From Paracoccus sp. SCSIO 75233 (GTDB lineage Bacteria; Pseudomonadota; Alphaproteobacteria; Rhodobacterales; Rhodobacteraceae): a stretch of DNA of 64,000 nt. The notes beneath the pieces are model-generated. The model made no database searches, was not told the origin of the DNA, and saw nothing but the letters and a program-made list of their open reading frames with translations. Of this stretch, positions 8,102-15,588 are shown piece after piece. Position 1 is the stretch's first letter. Each line of letters begins with the position of its first letter. The stretch covers positions 992,001 through 1,056,000 of the forward strand of contig NZ_CP115757.1 in assembly GCF_027912675.1 (NCBI RefSeq), written 5' to 3'. A program made the position numbers and the translations under genes.

Positions 8102-9207
8102 GCGAGAAATCAGAATTCGCTGATGGCGAGAACTTGCGCCAATTCCTCGTCCAGGTGAAACGGGTTGTCGAATGGCTGCACGAGAACGGCGAGAAATACG
8201 GCCTGACCGAAAGGGTAAATGATGGCACCGTTTCTCGGGCGCTGCGCGGCGAGCAATTCGATCACAGATTGACCGATGCTCTGGACGCCCTGCATTCCGA
8301 GGCGATGCGCGATCCGTGGAAATGGTGCGCGCCGCCAGAGACGGTCGAAGAATTGACGGGGTTGCCGTGGTGGCATGAAACGCTCAAGCCGGATGTGCCG
8401 CTCAACACCTGGAACCTGATGCGGAAGCGGCCATTGTCCGAGGATCGCCGCGTGAAGGCCCAAGGCCTGCTCGACGAGTATCGAACGCGGCTCAAAGCCG
8501 TCTGCGACATGCACGCGGCGGATGCCCGTCTCAAGATGGCGTGGGCGGCAGACGTCGTGCATCCTGGGTATGATGATTGGGTGGAGGTTGACGGCTTGCC
8601 GCTGAACTACACCCAGAACCCCTGGGCCTTGCTCGACCTCGACGAGGAATGGGTTCTGCACGGTCGGGCGACCGCGACCAAGAAGATCGAGAAGACCAAG
8701 CGACGCCGCGCGCCGGAGGGGATGCACACTGTCCTCCGGGACTTCGCCGCGACCAACAAGACCTCGGATGAACTCGTCGAACTCGCGGCACGGGCGAGCG
8801 CATTGCAGGACGTGGACATGCTCCTGCCTGACGTTCAGGCGTGCAAGCTGTCCTATGAGGTCAACCCAGACGAGGACGATTACGAGGCGGCGCAGGCGAT
8901 AGTCGATCAGGCGCTTCTTTCCGGGTTCGTCGATGCGATGGCACCCAAGTTTGCCCAAGGCGACGCTTGGGATGTACCGGTGTTCTCGATGTATCACCAC
9001 CCGCTGCGGAATCCTGGGCTGAAACCGAACGTCGTGCGGCACACCTGGAACGGCCAGAACTACACATCGGAGGTGGTGGAAAGTCATCGACCCAACCCGC
9101 CCAAGAGCGAAGCCGAAAAAGAGTTGGATCGCGAAGTGCAGCGAATGTGGGAAGGTTACGAGTGGAAAGTCGCGCTCCTGGACAAGATTGAGCGCAACAA
9201 GTCCTAG
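8098..9207 (+). CDS. Hypothetical protein of the element, 369 aa
   Basis: The start GTG 8098 overlaps the stop of the AlpA-like gene. The protein is soluble, acidic and tryptophan-rich, with an N-terminal helical region and a basic patch near the middle (KKIEKTKRRRAPEG). No motif was recognised. Position behind an AlpA-like gene is where P4-like or other small elements often keep replication or regulatory genes, but no primase or helicase motif (Walker A, DnaG-like) is visible. Function unknown. Confidence 0.6.
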   Translation: MSEKSEFADGENLRQFLVQVKRVVEWLHENGEKYGLTERVNDGTVSRALRGEQFDHRLTDALDALHSEAMRDPWKWCAPPETVEELTGLPWWHETLKPDVPLNTWNLMRKRPLSEDRRVKAQGLLDEYRTRLKAVCDMHAADARLKMAWAADVVHPGYDDWVEVDGLPLNYTQNPWALLDLDEEWVLHGRATATKKIEKTKRRRAPEGMHTVLRDFAATNKTSDELVELAARASALQDVDMLLPDVQACKLSYEVNPDEDDYEAAQAIVDQALLSGFVDAMAPKFAQGDAWDVPVFSMYHHPLRNPGLKPNVVRHTWNGQNYTSEVVESHRPNPPKSEAEKELDREVQRMWEGYEWKVALLDKIERNKS

Positions 9208-9464
9208 AGACCAGCGACGTTGAAGATCAGGCGATGCGGGAACCGCTCCTGCCTCGCCTCGAACACCGTCGCGAAGAAATCAGAGAATTGCTTCTGCGTC
9301 ATCCGCAAGCCCGCGTCACAACAGGCGCGGGTTGTGCGTTGCAGGATCGTCGCGGCGGTGTCGTCGGCCGTCAGTGACGCGACAACCTCCCGGCGGATGC
9401 GCGGGAGGTGGCGATCTTGCTCTCTGAGGGCGCGGCGCACCTCCTGCTCGATGACCGGGGTCAT
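9204..9464 (-). CDS. Hypothetical small protein (second of a leftward pair)
   Basis: The product is 86 aa, helical and Arg-rich (RRALREQDRHLPRIRREVV). It has TQKQFSDFFATVFE near its end. It overlaps the upstream gene 9461-9694 by four bases and its 3' end overlaps the converging 8098-9207 gene by four bases. No family recognised. Confidence 0.55.
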   Translation of the reverse strand: MTPVIEQEVRRALREQDRHLPRIRREVVASLTADDTAATILQRTTRACCDAGLRMTQKQFSDFFATVFEARQERFPHRLIFNVAGL

Positions 9465-9694
9465 GCGTGATCCCAGGGGTTCTGGCCGGGGAACAGGGCG
9501 CTCATGGCAATGCGGCGCTGCTCGTCGTCAACGGCGGTCATGAACCAGCGGTTCGCTTTGGCGCGGTCGTTCAGTGCCCCCATGCGGTGCAGGCATCCGA
9601 GCGCCCATTCCACGAAGGACGGTTCAGACGGTGCGCCGGTCAAGCGGGCCTTGGGCGCGAAGGCAGCGGGCGAGGCAACGGCAAGTTGGGTCAT
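9461..9694 (-). CDS. Hypothetical small protein (first of a leftward pair)
   Basis: The product is 77 aa with a plausible small-domain composition (FVEWALGCLHRMGALNDRAKANRWFMTAVDDEQRR). It is translationally coupled to 9204-9464. Its upstream region contains a copy of the 13-bp ATAAC palindrome at 9776-9788, 82 bp before the start codon, so it may be under the element's repressor. No function recognised. Confidence 0.55.
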   Translation of the reverse strand: MTQLAVASPAAFAPKARLTGAPSEPSFVEWALGCLHRMGALNDRAKANRWFMTAVDDEQRRIAMSALFPGQNPWDHA

Positions 9695-9775
9695 GGTCGG
9701 GTCTCCGTTGGGTGGTTTCGATCAACATACGATCCGCCACTGGGTTGGCTCGACCGGGAAAGGAGGTGGATTCTG

Positions 9776-9788
9776 ATAACTTGGTTAT
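9776..9788. promoter_or_regulatory. 13-bp palindrome, copy 4 (ATAAC-N3-GTTAT)
   Basis: ATAACTTGGTTAT, preceded by TG. It lies 82 bp upstream of the leftward pair at 9204-9694 and at the edge of the repeat-rich non-coding region. Confidence 0.5.
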
Positions 9789-9811
9789 GAGGAAGACGGT
9801 GCCCTGCGCCT

Positions 9812-9956
9812 GTATTCGTGCGCGCCTGCGCGCGCGCGTGAGCAGAATAATCATCACGCGGTCGCGGGCCTGCGGCGGTATTCGTGCGCACTGGTGCGTG
9901 CGCGCGTTCACAGAATAATCATCAACCCTGTATCGGTGATCTCGATGATTATCCTG
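9812..9956. repeat. Long direct repeats with inverted third copy
   Basis: GTATTCGTGCGC starts at 9812 and 9878, and CAGAATAATCATCA occurs at 9843-9856 and 9911-9924, giving two imperfect units 66-68 bp apart. A third, inverted copy of the AT-rich part (CGATGATTATCCTG) is at 9943-9956. AT-rich islands in very GC-rich DNA with repeated flanks suggest melting or protein-binding sites. Confidence 0.6.
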
Positions 9957-9979
9957 CGACGCGATGTGGGAGGTTGCCT

Positions 9980-10055
9980 TGCAGGGTGCAGGACGTGCAG
10001 GGTCGTCAATGATGCCAGTGGTTTGCGGGAAAACCCGTGCAGGGTGCGTGCAGGG
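9980..10055. repeat. Five TGCAGG(G/A) short repeats (iteron-like)
   Basis: Copies begin at 9980, 9987, 9996, 10038 and 10049, all in the same orientation. The spacing is irregular (7, 9, 42 and 11 bp). They lie immediately right of the direct repeats. They could bind a replication initiator or other element protein; no such protein was identified. Confidence 0.5.
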
Positions 10056-10289
10056 AACCGGCGATCCTGTATGATCTACCAGAAACGATCACCACGGTTC
10101 GCGCGCGTGCGCGCACGTAAAGCGCGCCTCACTCTGGTTCACCCGTTTCCTGGGCAAGCGCACGCGTAACACCGTCTTTGCCCCTGGCACACGCGGTTCT
10201 CTGAGCAGAGGGCGACCGCCTATCGAAACCGACCCCTGGTCATCCTCGCAGAGCGCGGGCGTGAAGGCGGTTTCGGTCGTGCCCCCACC

Positions 10290-10451
10290 ATGACGCCCAA
10301 AAACGCGAGACGCCGCCTTGTGCCCAAGCAGCGCCGCGCTCTGACGGCATTGCTCGCCCATGCCCGCCGTCGTCCGTCGTCGATCCTGGCCAAACCGCCG
10401 GAGGTAGCAATCAGGATTCGGTCAAAACGGCGTCCGCGTTTGCCTAACTAA
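10290..10451 (+). CDS. Very basic 53-aa peptide (uncertain)
   Basis: An ATG at 10290 opens a 53-codon frame whose product is rich in Arg and Lys and contains LVPKQRRALTALLAHA, reminiscent of the first helices of phage helix-turn-helix proteins. No clear ribosome site is present and the rest of the domain is missing, so it may be a remnant or chance frame. Confidence 0.25.
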   Translation: MTPKNARRRLVPKQRRALTALLAHARRRPSSILAKPPEVAIRIRSKRRPRLPN

Positions 10452-10551
10452 TTGAGCGGAAACGCGTCTCGGGGTGACAGCATATCAGTTCGCGGTTCGC
10501 TACCTGCTTTATTGCTCGAACCAGCACCGACGCGGGTCTTATCGTCGCGAC

Positions 10552-11192
10552 ATGATGCAAGACAAGAGAACCCAAGCCGCAGTCGATGCGGGTCATCCCG
10601 AGTGGGCAGAGTTGCCCGCGACGAAGCACGCTGCGCGCGTACTACGCGCCGAAGGTTGGCCAATCGGGATGCCCAAGCAATTCTTCACGGGATTGCCATG
10701 CCGCGAAGGTCATATCAGTCCCAAAGCGCGTAGCGACAGCCGGTGCATTGAATGCCAGCGCATCTACACCGCCAAGAACGCAGAGAGAATCAAAGCGTAT
10801 TTTCAAGCGAACATTGACAAACATCGCGTTCAAGATCGGAGGCGGCGCAAAAAGAACAGGGCTACCATCCGGGTCGTCGAGCGGAGATGGGATGAAGCGA
10901 ACAAGAGCAAGGTGCGGCTCTACGCGGCACAGCGACGCGCTCTGGAAGCAAACGCCGCACTCCCCTGGCTCACTGACGAACATCTTTCGGAAATCGAGGC
11001 GATTTACAGCGAGCGCGCCCGCCTGACCGAGGAGACGGGATTGTCCACCACGTCGATCATCGCATCCCGCTCAAGCACCCCGACGTGTGCGGTCTTCACG
11101 TTCCCTGGAATCTCCAAATCCTGACCGAGAACGAGAACTGCTCAAAGGGCAACTCCTTCGACGGGACGATGGAAAACGAGGGCTGGCGATGA
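10552..11192 (+). pseudogene. Frameshifted HNH endonuclease-like gene
   Basis: The frame from ATG 10552 encodes QAAVDAGHPEW, a Cys-containing segment (CREGH, CIEC) and a basic middle, all resembling the intact paralogue at 3006-3494. At about 11041-11045 the HNH core moves to the next frame: after ETG the DNA encodes [19 protein letters not shown] and on to [12 protein letters not shown] with a stop at 11190-11192. One base is missing relative to the paralogue. The end overlaps the next gene (ATGA), which argues that the shifted frame is the ancestral ending. It is either inactivated, recoded, or a sequencing error. Confidence 0.75.
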
Positions 11193-11419
11193 AACGGACC
11201 ATCAAGACCTTCGAGCATCGACCGCTCGCCCACATCATCGAGAGCGAGACAGTGGACCTGGATAATCGGTCGCTCGCCTTCACTGTCTTCGGCCACGAAG
11301 ACCCGGACGTCGTGACCCTGGAATTCATGGGCACAACCCTGACCCGTTCCCGCGCCTGCCTAACCGAAGGCATGGAGCGCATTCTGAAAGCAATCAAAGA
11401 GGTGCCCAATGCACGTTGA
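11189..11419 (+). CDS. Hypothetical protein, 76 aa
   Basis: ATG 11189 overlaps the stop of the HNH reading frame, indicating translational coupling. The product is a compact mixed alpha/beta protein ([32 protein letters not shown]). It overlaps the next gene by 11 bp. No family recognised. Confidence 0.55.
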   Translation: MKRTIKTFEHRPLAHIIESETVDLDNRSLAFTVFGHEDPDVVTLEFMGTTLTRSRACLTEGMERILKAIKEVPNAR

Positions 11420-11741
11420 ACCCTTCGCCCGCTTCGGGCTGTCCATGACCCGCGCCGACGAGGTCGAACCAGGATCCACGATGGAGTGGTTTGTGACCGG
11501 CGAGGAAGCGGCGTTGCCCTACGTCACGGCGACCGGGCGCTGCCTTGTCGTGCGCACCTCGACCTACAACGAGACGGCAATGCTGCACAACGCCTCGGTC
11601 GGCGCGCCGTCGTCGATCAACGCAGACGCTCTGCCCGAATGGCCGTGGACGTGGGCACTGGATCAACTGCCCGCGCAGACGGGTTACTTGCGCGAGCCGT
11701 TCACGTTCCCGCTCAAAAAGCCATCAAGCTCGGCGGCGTGA
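11409..11741 (+). CDS. Hypothetical protein, 110 aa
   Basis: Starts within the end of the preceding gene, so the HNH-11189-11409 genes form one transcript. The sequence is soluble with several Trp and Thr residues (MEWFVTGEEAALPYVTATGRCLVVRTSTYNETAM). No motif recognised. The ATAAC palindrome copy 3 follows five bases after its stop. Confidence 0.55.
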   Translation: MHVEPFARFGLSMTRADEVEPGSTMEWFVTGEEAALPYVTATGRCLVVRTSTYNETAMLHNASVGAPSSINADALPEWPWTWALDQLPAQTGYLREPFTFPLKKPSSSAA

Positions 11742-11745
11742 ACCG

Positions 11746-11758
11746 ATAACCGAGTTAT
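11746..11758. promoter_or_regulatory. 13-bp palindrome, copy 3 (ATAAC-N3-GTTAT)
   Basis: ATAACCGAGTTAT, identical to copy 1. It lies between the gene ending at 11741 and the gene starting at 11911, 153 bp upstream of the latter. Confidence 0.55.
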
Positions 11759-11878
11759 AGCGAGGGGCATTCCGGCATGATGATCAATCACCAAGACCCG
11801 CAATCCTGGTCGCGTGCAGGCCCTGGCCGTGCGATGATGGGCAAGTCCCATCGGGATACTCCTTGTGCATCGTCAGTG

Positions 11879-11904
11879 GGCCTCCTCGATACGTCGGGGA
11901 GGCC
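11879..11904 (+). promoter_or_regulatory. Hairpin that covers the ribosome site of the next gene
   Basis: GGCCTCC (11879-11885) pairs with GGAGGCC (11898-11904). The right arm contains the GGGGAGG Shine-Dalgarno sequence for ATG 11911, eight bases downstream. In the mRNA the site would be sequestered unless the stem is opened. Confidence 0.45.
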
Positions 11905-11910
11905 TGTCTG

Positions 11911-12441
11911 ATGCCTGTCACCCCGTATTCCTCCCGCCTCGGCAAACCGCACAAGAACAAGAAGGAGCTGGCGGAACGCATCGACCGCAAGTTACGCGCG
12001 ATGCACCTTCACGCGGGGCATGCGGAATTCGACCCGGTCGAGATGATGGCGCTGATTGGTGCTGAGGCCTACGACGAGGGCGACAAGCACCTTGCGCTCG
12101 TCGCGTTCAAGGAGGTTTCGCAGTACGTCCGTCCGAAGCTGGCCGCGACGACCATAGAGCACAAGGAAGTGCCGCAGCCGCACAGCCGAACGCGCATCCT
12201 GGGCGCATTCTCCCGCATGGGGGTCAAGGTCGAGGCAAGCGACGCGTCCCAACTCGTGCAGGAGGTCATGCAGCGCGACGGTATCACCTACGAAGAAGCC
12301 GCCCTGGTCGTCGAGCAGGAAACGGGCGTTGAGGTTCTGCCGAACGTCGTCGCCATCCCGGCCATCGCAGGCCCGGAGGACGACGATTGGCCTGGGTCGA
12401 ACTTGCGATGGTCGCCGCAACCCTGGGTGTCGGTGCCCTGA
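11911..12441 (+). CDS. Hypothetical phage-type protein, 176 aa
   Basis: Start ATG 11911 chosen for the GGGGAGG site. The central part (EMMALIGAEAYDEGDKHLALVAFKEVSQYVRPKLA) resembles small phage proteins with the pattern 'AAKEVAxYVHPKL', sometimes found beside or as small terminase-like subunits. The C-terminal half has a helical segment (VQEVMQRDGITYEEAALVVEQETGVEVL). The resemblance is weak and no large terminase is present, so I do not assign packaging. Translation may be controlled by the hairpin at 11879-11904. Confidence 0.55.
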   Translation: MPVTPYSSRLGKPHKNKKELAERIDRKLRAMHLHAGHAEFDPVEMMALIGAEAYDEGDKHLALVAFKEVSQYVRPKLAATTIEHKEVPQPHSRTRILGAFSRMGVKVEASDASQLVQEVMQRDGITYEEAALVVEQETGVEVLPNVVAIPAIAGPEDDDWPGSNLRWSPQPWVSVP

Positions 12442-12455
12442 TCCTGTTTCACTGA
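12387..12455 (+). CDS. Possible 22-aa membrane peptide
   Basis: TTG 12387 has GGAGG seven bases upstream and opens a frame ending at 12455, overlapping the 3' end of the 11911 gene in another frame. The product, beginning LAWVELAMVAATLG, is almost wholly hydrophobic and could form one membrane helix. A holin-like or regulatory peptide is conceivable. The frame is short and the start is TTG, so it may be fortuitous. Confidence 0.28.
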   Translation: MAWVELAMVAATLGVGALILFH

Positions 12456-12477
12456 CGCCCAGAGCGAGGCGCTGCGT

Positions 12478-12578
12478 GCGGTTCTCCGACCGCGCCCCCA
12501 CCCTGATAGGGCACTCCCCAAGAACCGCCTTCGCTGACGCGCTCTGCGAGTTTCGGCGGCAACTGATTTTCTATCAGG
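12478..12578 (+). ncRNA. Candidate structured RNA: two interleaved inverted repeats
   Basis: GCGGTTCT (12478-12485) pairs with AGAACCGC (12521-12528), and CCTGATAG (12502-12509) pairs with CTATCAGG (12571-12578). The arms alternate A-B-A'-B', the topology of a pseudoknot. No known RNA family was recognised. Confidence 0.3.
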
Positions 12579-12731
12579 CCCGGACGGCTGCGATCCTGCG
12601 CGGTTAGCAATTTGGGCACGTCGCTTTGATGGCGCTTTGACCGGCAGTTTCAGGTCCAGCACCTCAGCACCTGATTATCCATCTTCAACCGCTCCCGGAG
12701 AAGGGTCCAACGTCGCGACGACCCGACCAAC

Positions 12732-12769
12732 GGCGGGCGCGTGATCCTGGGCATGGTAGCGCGCCCGCC
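12732..12769 (+). promoter_or_regulatory. Strong hairpin upstream of 12790 gene
   Basis: GGCGGGCGCG and CGCGCCCGCC form a perfect 10-bp stem with an 18-base loop, ending 20 bp before the start codon. There is no T tract, so it is either a weak terminator, a protein site or a translation control stem. Confidence 0.45.
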
Positions 12770-12789
12770 ACCTGCACGAAGGAACCCCA

Positions 12790-13227
12790 ATGGCAGAACC
12801 CATCTACATCGACGCGAAAGAGGCCCAAGCCAACTCGCGCGCATTCCAAGAAGCCGTCCGCAAGGCGGATGAACTCGGCGTGGACTTGAAACACGTCAAA
12901 CCCGAGGACGCGGTTGTCGGCTTGGACAAGCGGCGCGATCCCGCCGCATACCGAGAGGCGAAACGCTGCGCCGAGGTGCTGGGCACCACCGTCACGTTCG
13001 CAGACCCCGAGGGCGACGCGAACGAACCGCCCGTGGCGCTGACCGGCGCGAACCATCTCGAAACCGACGATGCGCTTTACATCATCTCGGGCAAGGTCAG
13101 TCCGCGCGACTACCAACGCCTGACGACCAGCGCGAGGCAGGCCCTGAAACGCGTCGTGCCACTGCGCTCCTGGGATGATGCGCCGGAACCCGTGATCCAC
13201 GCGCTCAAGGCCCACTCGGCGACATGA
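12790..13227 (+). CDS. Hypothetical protein, 145 aa
   Basis: A soluble mixed-charge protein (AEPIYIDAKEAQANSRAFQEAVRKADELGVDLKHV). AAGGAA upstream of the ATG is a fair ribosome site. The stop overlaps the start of the next gene (ATGA), so the two are coupled. No family recognised. Confidence 0.6.
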   Translation: MAEPIYIDAKEAQANSRAFQEAVRKADELGVDLKHVKPEDAVVGLDKRRDPAAYREAKRCAEVLGTTVTFADPEGDANEPPVALTGANHLETDDALYIISGKVSPRDYQRLTTSARQALKRVVPLRSWDDAPEPVIHALKAHSAT

Positions 13228-14108
13228 ACGCGCTTGCCACTATCGAAGACGAGGCCTGGGACGACGAGCAGTTCGTTCCAGGCTCCCACGCCGCCTTGGT
13301 AAGCGCTGTGATCCTCAAGGCGGTGACAGACCTGTTCTCGGCCAATGTCCCGGAAATGGATCGTGCGGACGCCTTCGCCTTTCTGACCGCTGACACGGGG
13401 GCTTGGGCAGAAAGTCGGGCGCACCTGTGCTGGCTCGTCGATCTCGACCCCGACCTGATGCGCGCCCGTATCTGGGACATCCTGAATGGCAATCGCGACG
13501 TGTCCAGCTTGACGCGGCGCGGCATCCCCACGCTGGATGCAGAGCATGGGCGGAAGCACCTGGCCGTTGTGCGGCAGCAGGAAGAAGCGGCAAAGGCAGC
13601 AGCGCGCGTTCAGGCGGAACGCGCCCGCGAACGTCGAGAACGGGAAGCAGTGATACAGGAAGCGATGGACAGGCAGGCGCGGGAAGAACTGGAAGAGGAA
13701 CGGCGCATCTTCGAGCAACGCTTGAAGGCGGCTGAAACCGAGGCAGGCCTACGCCCGCAGCAGCGGCGCAAGGTTGCGAAGGCGGAATACGTCGAGAGGG
13801 AAGGAATACCGCTCGGGCACCTGCTGCGCATCGACGATCCCTGGGAACCCGGCACCTATTGCACCTTCCTCGGGACGTTACTGCCGAGCAAGTCGAACTC
13901 GATGGGCAGGGCGGTTGCCGCCGCGTGCTCGGAACACGGTTTCGTCCTTGAGCACCACACCCGTTACAACCTGGATTCTCTGCGGCAGGCGGCGTCGATG
14001 CTGAACGTGGACCTTCTCTATCTCGACGCGGACGGCAACCCGGTCAGCTACTCGTCCGACGCCGTGACGGCAAAGCTCAGGTTGCGGCACCCTCAACTCG
14101 CCGCATGA
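13224..14108 (+). CDS. Hypothetical coiled-coil protein, 294 aa
   Basis: N-terminal globular domain of about 110 residues, then a long charged helix rich in Ala, Arg and Glu (about 113-190), predicted coiled coil, then a C-terminal domain with GHLLRIDDPWEPGTYC. The layout suggests a dimeric or structural DNA-associated protein. It is coupled to 12790-13227. Its 3' end overlaps the converging integrase gene by 32 bp. No function recognised. Confidence 0.6.
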   Translation: MNALATIEDEAWDDEQFVPGSHAALVSAVILKAVTDLFSANVPEMDRADAFAFLTADTGAWAESRAHLCWLVDLDPDLMRARIWDILNGNRDVSSLTRRGIPTLDAEHGRKHLAVVRQQEEAAKAAARVQAERARERREREAVIQEAMDRQAREELEEERRIFEQRLKAAETEAGLRPQQRRKVAKAEYVEREGIPLGHLLRIDDPWEPGTYCTFLGTLLPSKSNSMGRAVAAACSEHGFVLEHHTRYNLDSLRQAASMLNVDLLYLDADGNPVSYSSDAVTAKLRLRHPQLAA

Positions 14109-15441
14109 TCTCGTCCGCGACCTGCTGAACCGTCGAGCGCAGGTCGGGGGTGACGACGTAGTGACCATCCGTCCCGCCAAGGCCTTTGCCGACCTGAGAC
14201 AGGCGCTGCGTGTCGCTCACGCCCAATTCGACGGCGACGGTTTGCCACTCCTTGCGACACTGCTTCGGGGTCCAGCGATCCTCGCCGCGCGTGATGGTCG
14301 GCAGCGTCGTCAGACGCCCGCCAGTCGGGCCGGTGAAGACAAACTCCTGCCGTCCGGTCATCGACTCCAGGCGCTTCAACTGCGCCACGGACCAGGACGA
14401 CAAGGCAACCTCGCGGTAGTCGGTGGTCTTGGTCATCCCGAACCAAACCTTGCCCGCGTCGAGGTCTACTTGGTCCCAGCGCATCGCGAGCACCTCGCTC
14501 GGACGCATCCCGGTCAATAGCGCGACCTTGAGCGCCGACTTCGGGATCACAGTTAGCTTGTCCACCTGCCGCCACCATGCCCGAATGTCGGAAATGCGCT
14601 CGACCGCGTTCTGGGCACGCAGGCTTTGCCATCCCTTCGGCAATCCGATCCCGTCGCCTGCGGCGTCGATCACCATCGGGTGCGCCGTGACGGGCACCTC
14701 CTTCTTGGCAACCGCGTAGTTGAACAGCACCTGGACGGCCATGAAGAACATCTGCGCTGTGCGCCGCCCGCGCGTGCGGGTCAGGTTGCGCCATGTCTGC
14801 GAACACAGCTCCGGTGTGATGCTGGTGATCGGGCGACTCCACCAGCCGCCCGGCCATTCGCGGGTGGCTGCGTAGGGGCCGTCCTTGCCGTAGGAGTCTG
14901 CACCGCCAAGGTAGCGGCATTGCTGGACAATGTGCTGCTCCGCGCGACGCGCCTTCTCCGGGCCTTTCTCTTCCAGGATCGACGCGCGCTTGTGCTCCTC
15001 ATACATCTTCCAGACCTGACCAACCGTCAGTTCGTCGGCGCGGCGCTTCGCCTTGCCCTTGATGATCCGGCGCGCGGCTTGGTCGGAAAGGTCTTCGGGA
15101 CGTGCCTCGCGGATGCCTGCCATGATGCGGGCATAGGTGCGGTCGTCGTCTCCGAGTTGCTTCGCGCGAGGATCGACACCGCGACGGATTTCCGGCAGCA
15201 GAATGTCGCGCGCAACTGCGCAGGCTTCGTTCGCCTTAGTCACGTCAGCGCGGCCGATCTTCACGCGGATGAAGCGCCCGCCCGCTTCGCCAGCGGCATA
15301 GTATGTCTTGGTGCGTCGCCCGACTGACAGGTTGAACCCTGCAAGGTCGGTGTCATGGATCCAGTGCGTCCCGGAATCCTGAAAGGGCAGGCCGTCAACG
15401 AGGGCCTGGGTGATCTTCTGGTGCGGCATGGCCGTCTCCAT
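14077..15441 (-). CDS. int: Tyrosine recombinase (integrase), apparently lacking its C-terminus
   Basis: The product is 454 aa. The N-terminus (about 8-95) is the arm-binding type found in P4-like integrases (DTDLAGFNLSVGRR, KIGRADVTKANEA). The catalytic domain shows LLTGMRPSEVLAMRW (Arg313) and Lys338 in a beta-hairpin. The second box reads TPDLRST, with Arg435 but no preceding His. The protein stops 19 residues later, before the usual H/W and Tyr positions. I could not find the missing part in the other frames. It lies 149 bp from tRNA-Asn and is therefore the element's integrase, but may be inactive. Confidence 0.85.
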   Translation of the reverse strand: METAMPHQKITQALVDGLPFQDSGTHWIHDTDLAGFNLSVGRRTKTYYAAGEAGGRFIRVKIGRADVTKANEACAVARDILLPEIRRGVDPRAKQLGDDDRTYARIMAGIREARPEDLSDQAARRIIKGKAKRRADELTVGQVWKMYEEHKRASILEEKGPEKARRAEQHIVQQCRYLGGADSYGKDGPYAATREWPGGWWSRPITSITPELCSQTWRNLTRTRGRRTAQMFFMAVQVLFNYAVAKKEVPVTAHPMVIDAAGDGIGLPKGWQSLRAQNAVERISDIRAWWRQVDKLTVIPKSALKVALLTGMRPSEVLAMRWDQVDLDAGKVWFGMTKTTDYREVALSSWSVAQLKRLESMTGRQEFVFTGPTGGRLTTLPTITRGEDRWTPKQCRKEWQTVAVELGVSDTQRLSQVGKGLGGTDGHYVVTPDLRSTVQQVADEIMRRVEGAAT

Positions 15442-15442
15442 C

Positions 15443-15465
15443 GCTTTGACCGAATTTTGACCGGC
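15443..15465. promoter_or_regulatory. Candidate integrase arm-type site, right end
   Basis: Matches 1378-1400 at 19 of 23 positions, with TTTGACCG and TGACCGGC separated by a few bases. It abuts the integrase start codon, so integrase binding here could also repress its own gene. Inferred from sequence only. Confidence 0.45.
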
Positions 15466-15550
15466 TGGTCAGCGATGTTGTCGGTCGTTGTCGGTAGACA
15501 ACTCAACCGGAAGTATCAGGTAGTGTTTTGATTTTATGAGGATATAACCA

Positions 15551-15588
15551 ACATCTTGCCCATTGCGATGGTTACAGGGGCAAGATGT
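15551..15588 (-). terminator. Inverted repeat directly downstream of tRNA-Asn
   Basis: ACATCTTGCCC (15551-15561) and GGGCAAGATGT (15578-15588) are an 11-bp perfect inverted repeat ending one base from the att core. On the tRNA strand it lies immediately after CCA, where it could end transcription or guide 3' processing. There is no T run. It is supplied by the element, replacing the host's downstream DNA. Confidence 0.45.

Larger units (their letters stand above)
9695..10289. other. Non-coding, repeat-rich region of the element
   Basis: Nearly 600 bp without a convincing gene. It contains one ATAAC palindrome, a pair of 66-68-bp direct repeats with an inverted half copy, five copies of TGCAGG(G/A) and several GCGCGTGCGC-rich segments. 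Such density of short repeats is typical of a replication origin, a packaging site or a complex control region. No open frame here has a credible start and composition. Confidence 0.6.
12456..12789. other. Non-coding stretch with structured repeats
   Basis: About 330 bp without a gene. It holds two interleaved inverted repeats (12478-12578), TTTGACCGGC near 12637 (also found at both element ends) and a strong hairpin at 12732-12769. It may encode a structured RNA or serve as a control region. Confidence 0.5.

Noticed and set aside
7856..10557. Shared promoter suggested by CTTATCGTC-N2-GACATGA at 7856 and 10539
   Set aside because: The two copies lack matching -35 elements at equal distance. 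The similarity may be chance or a small repeat.
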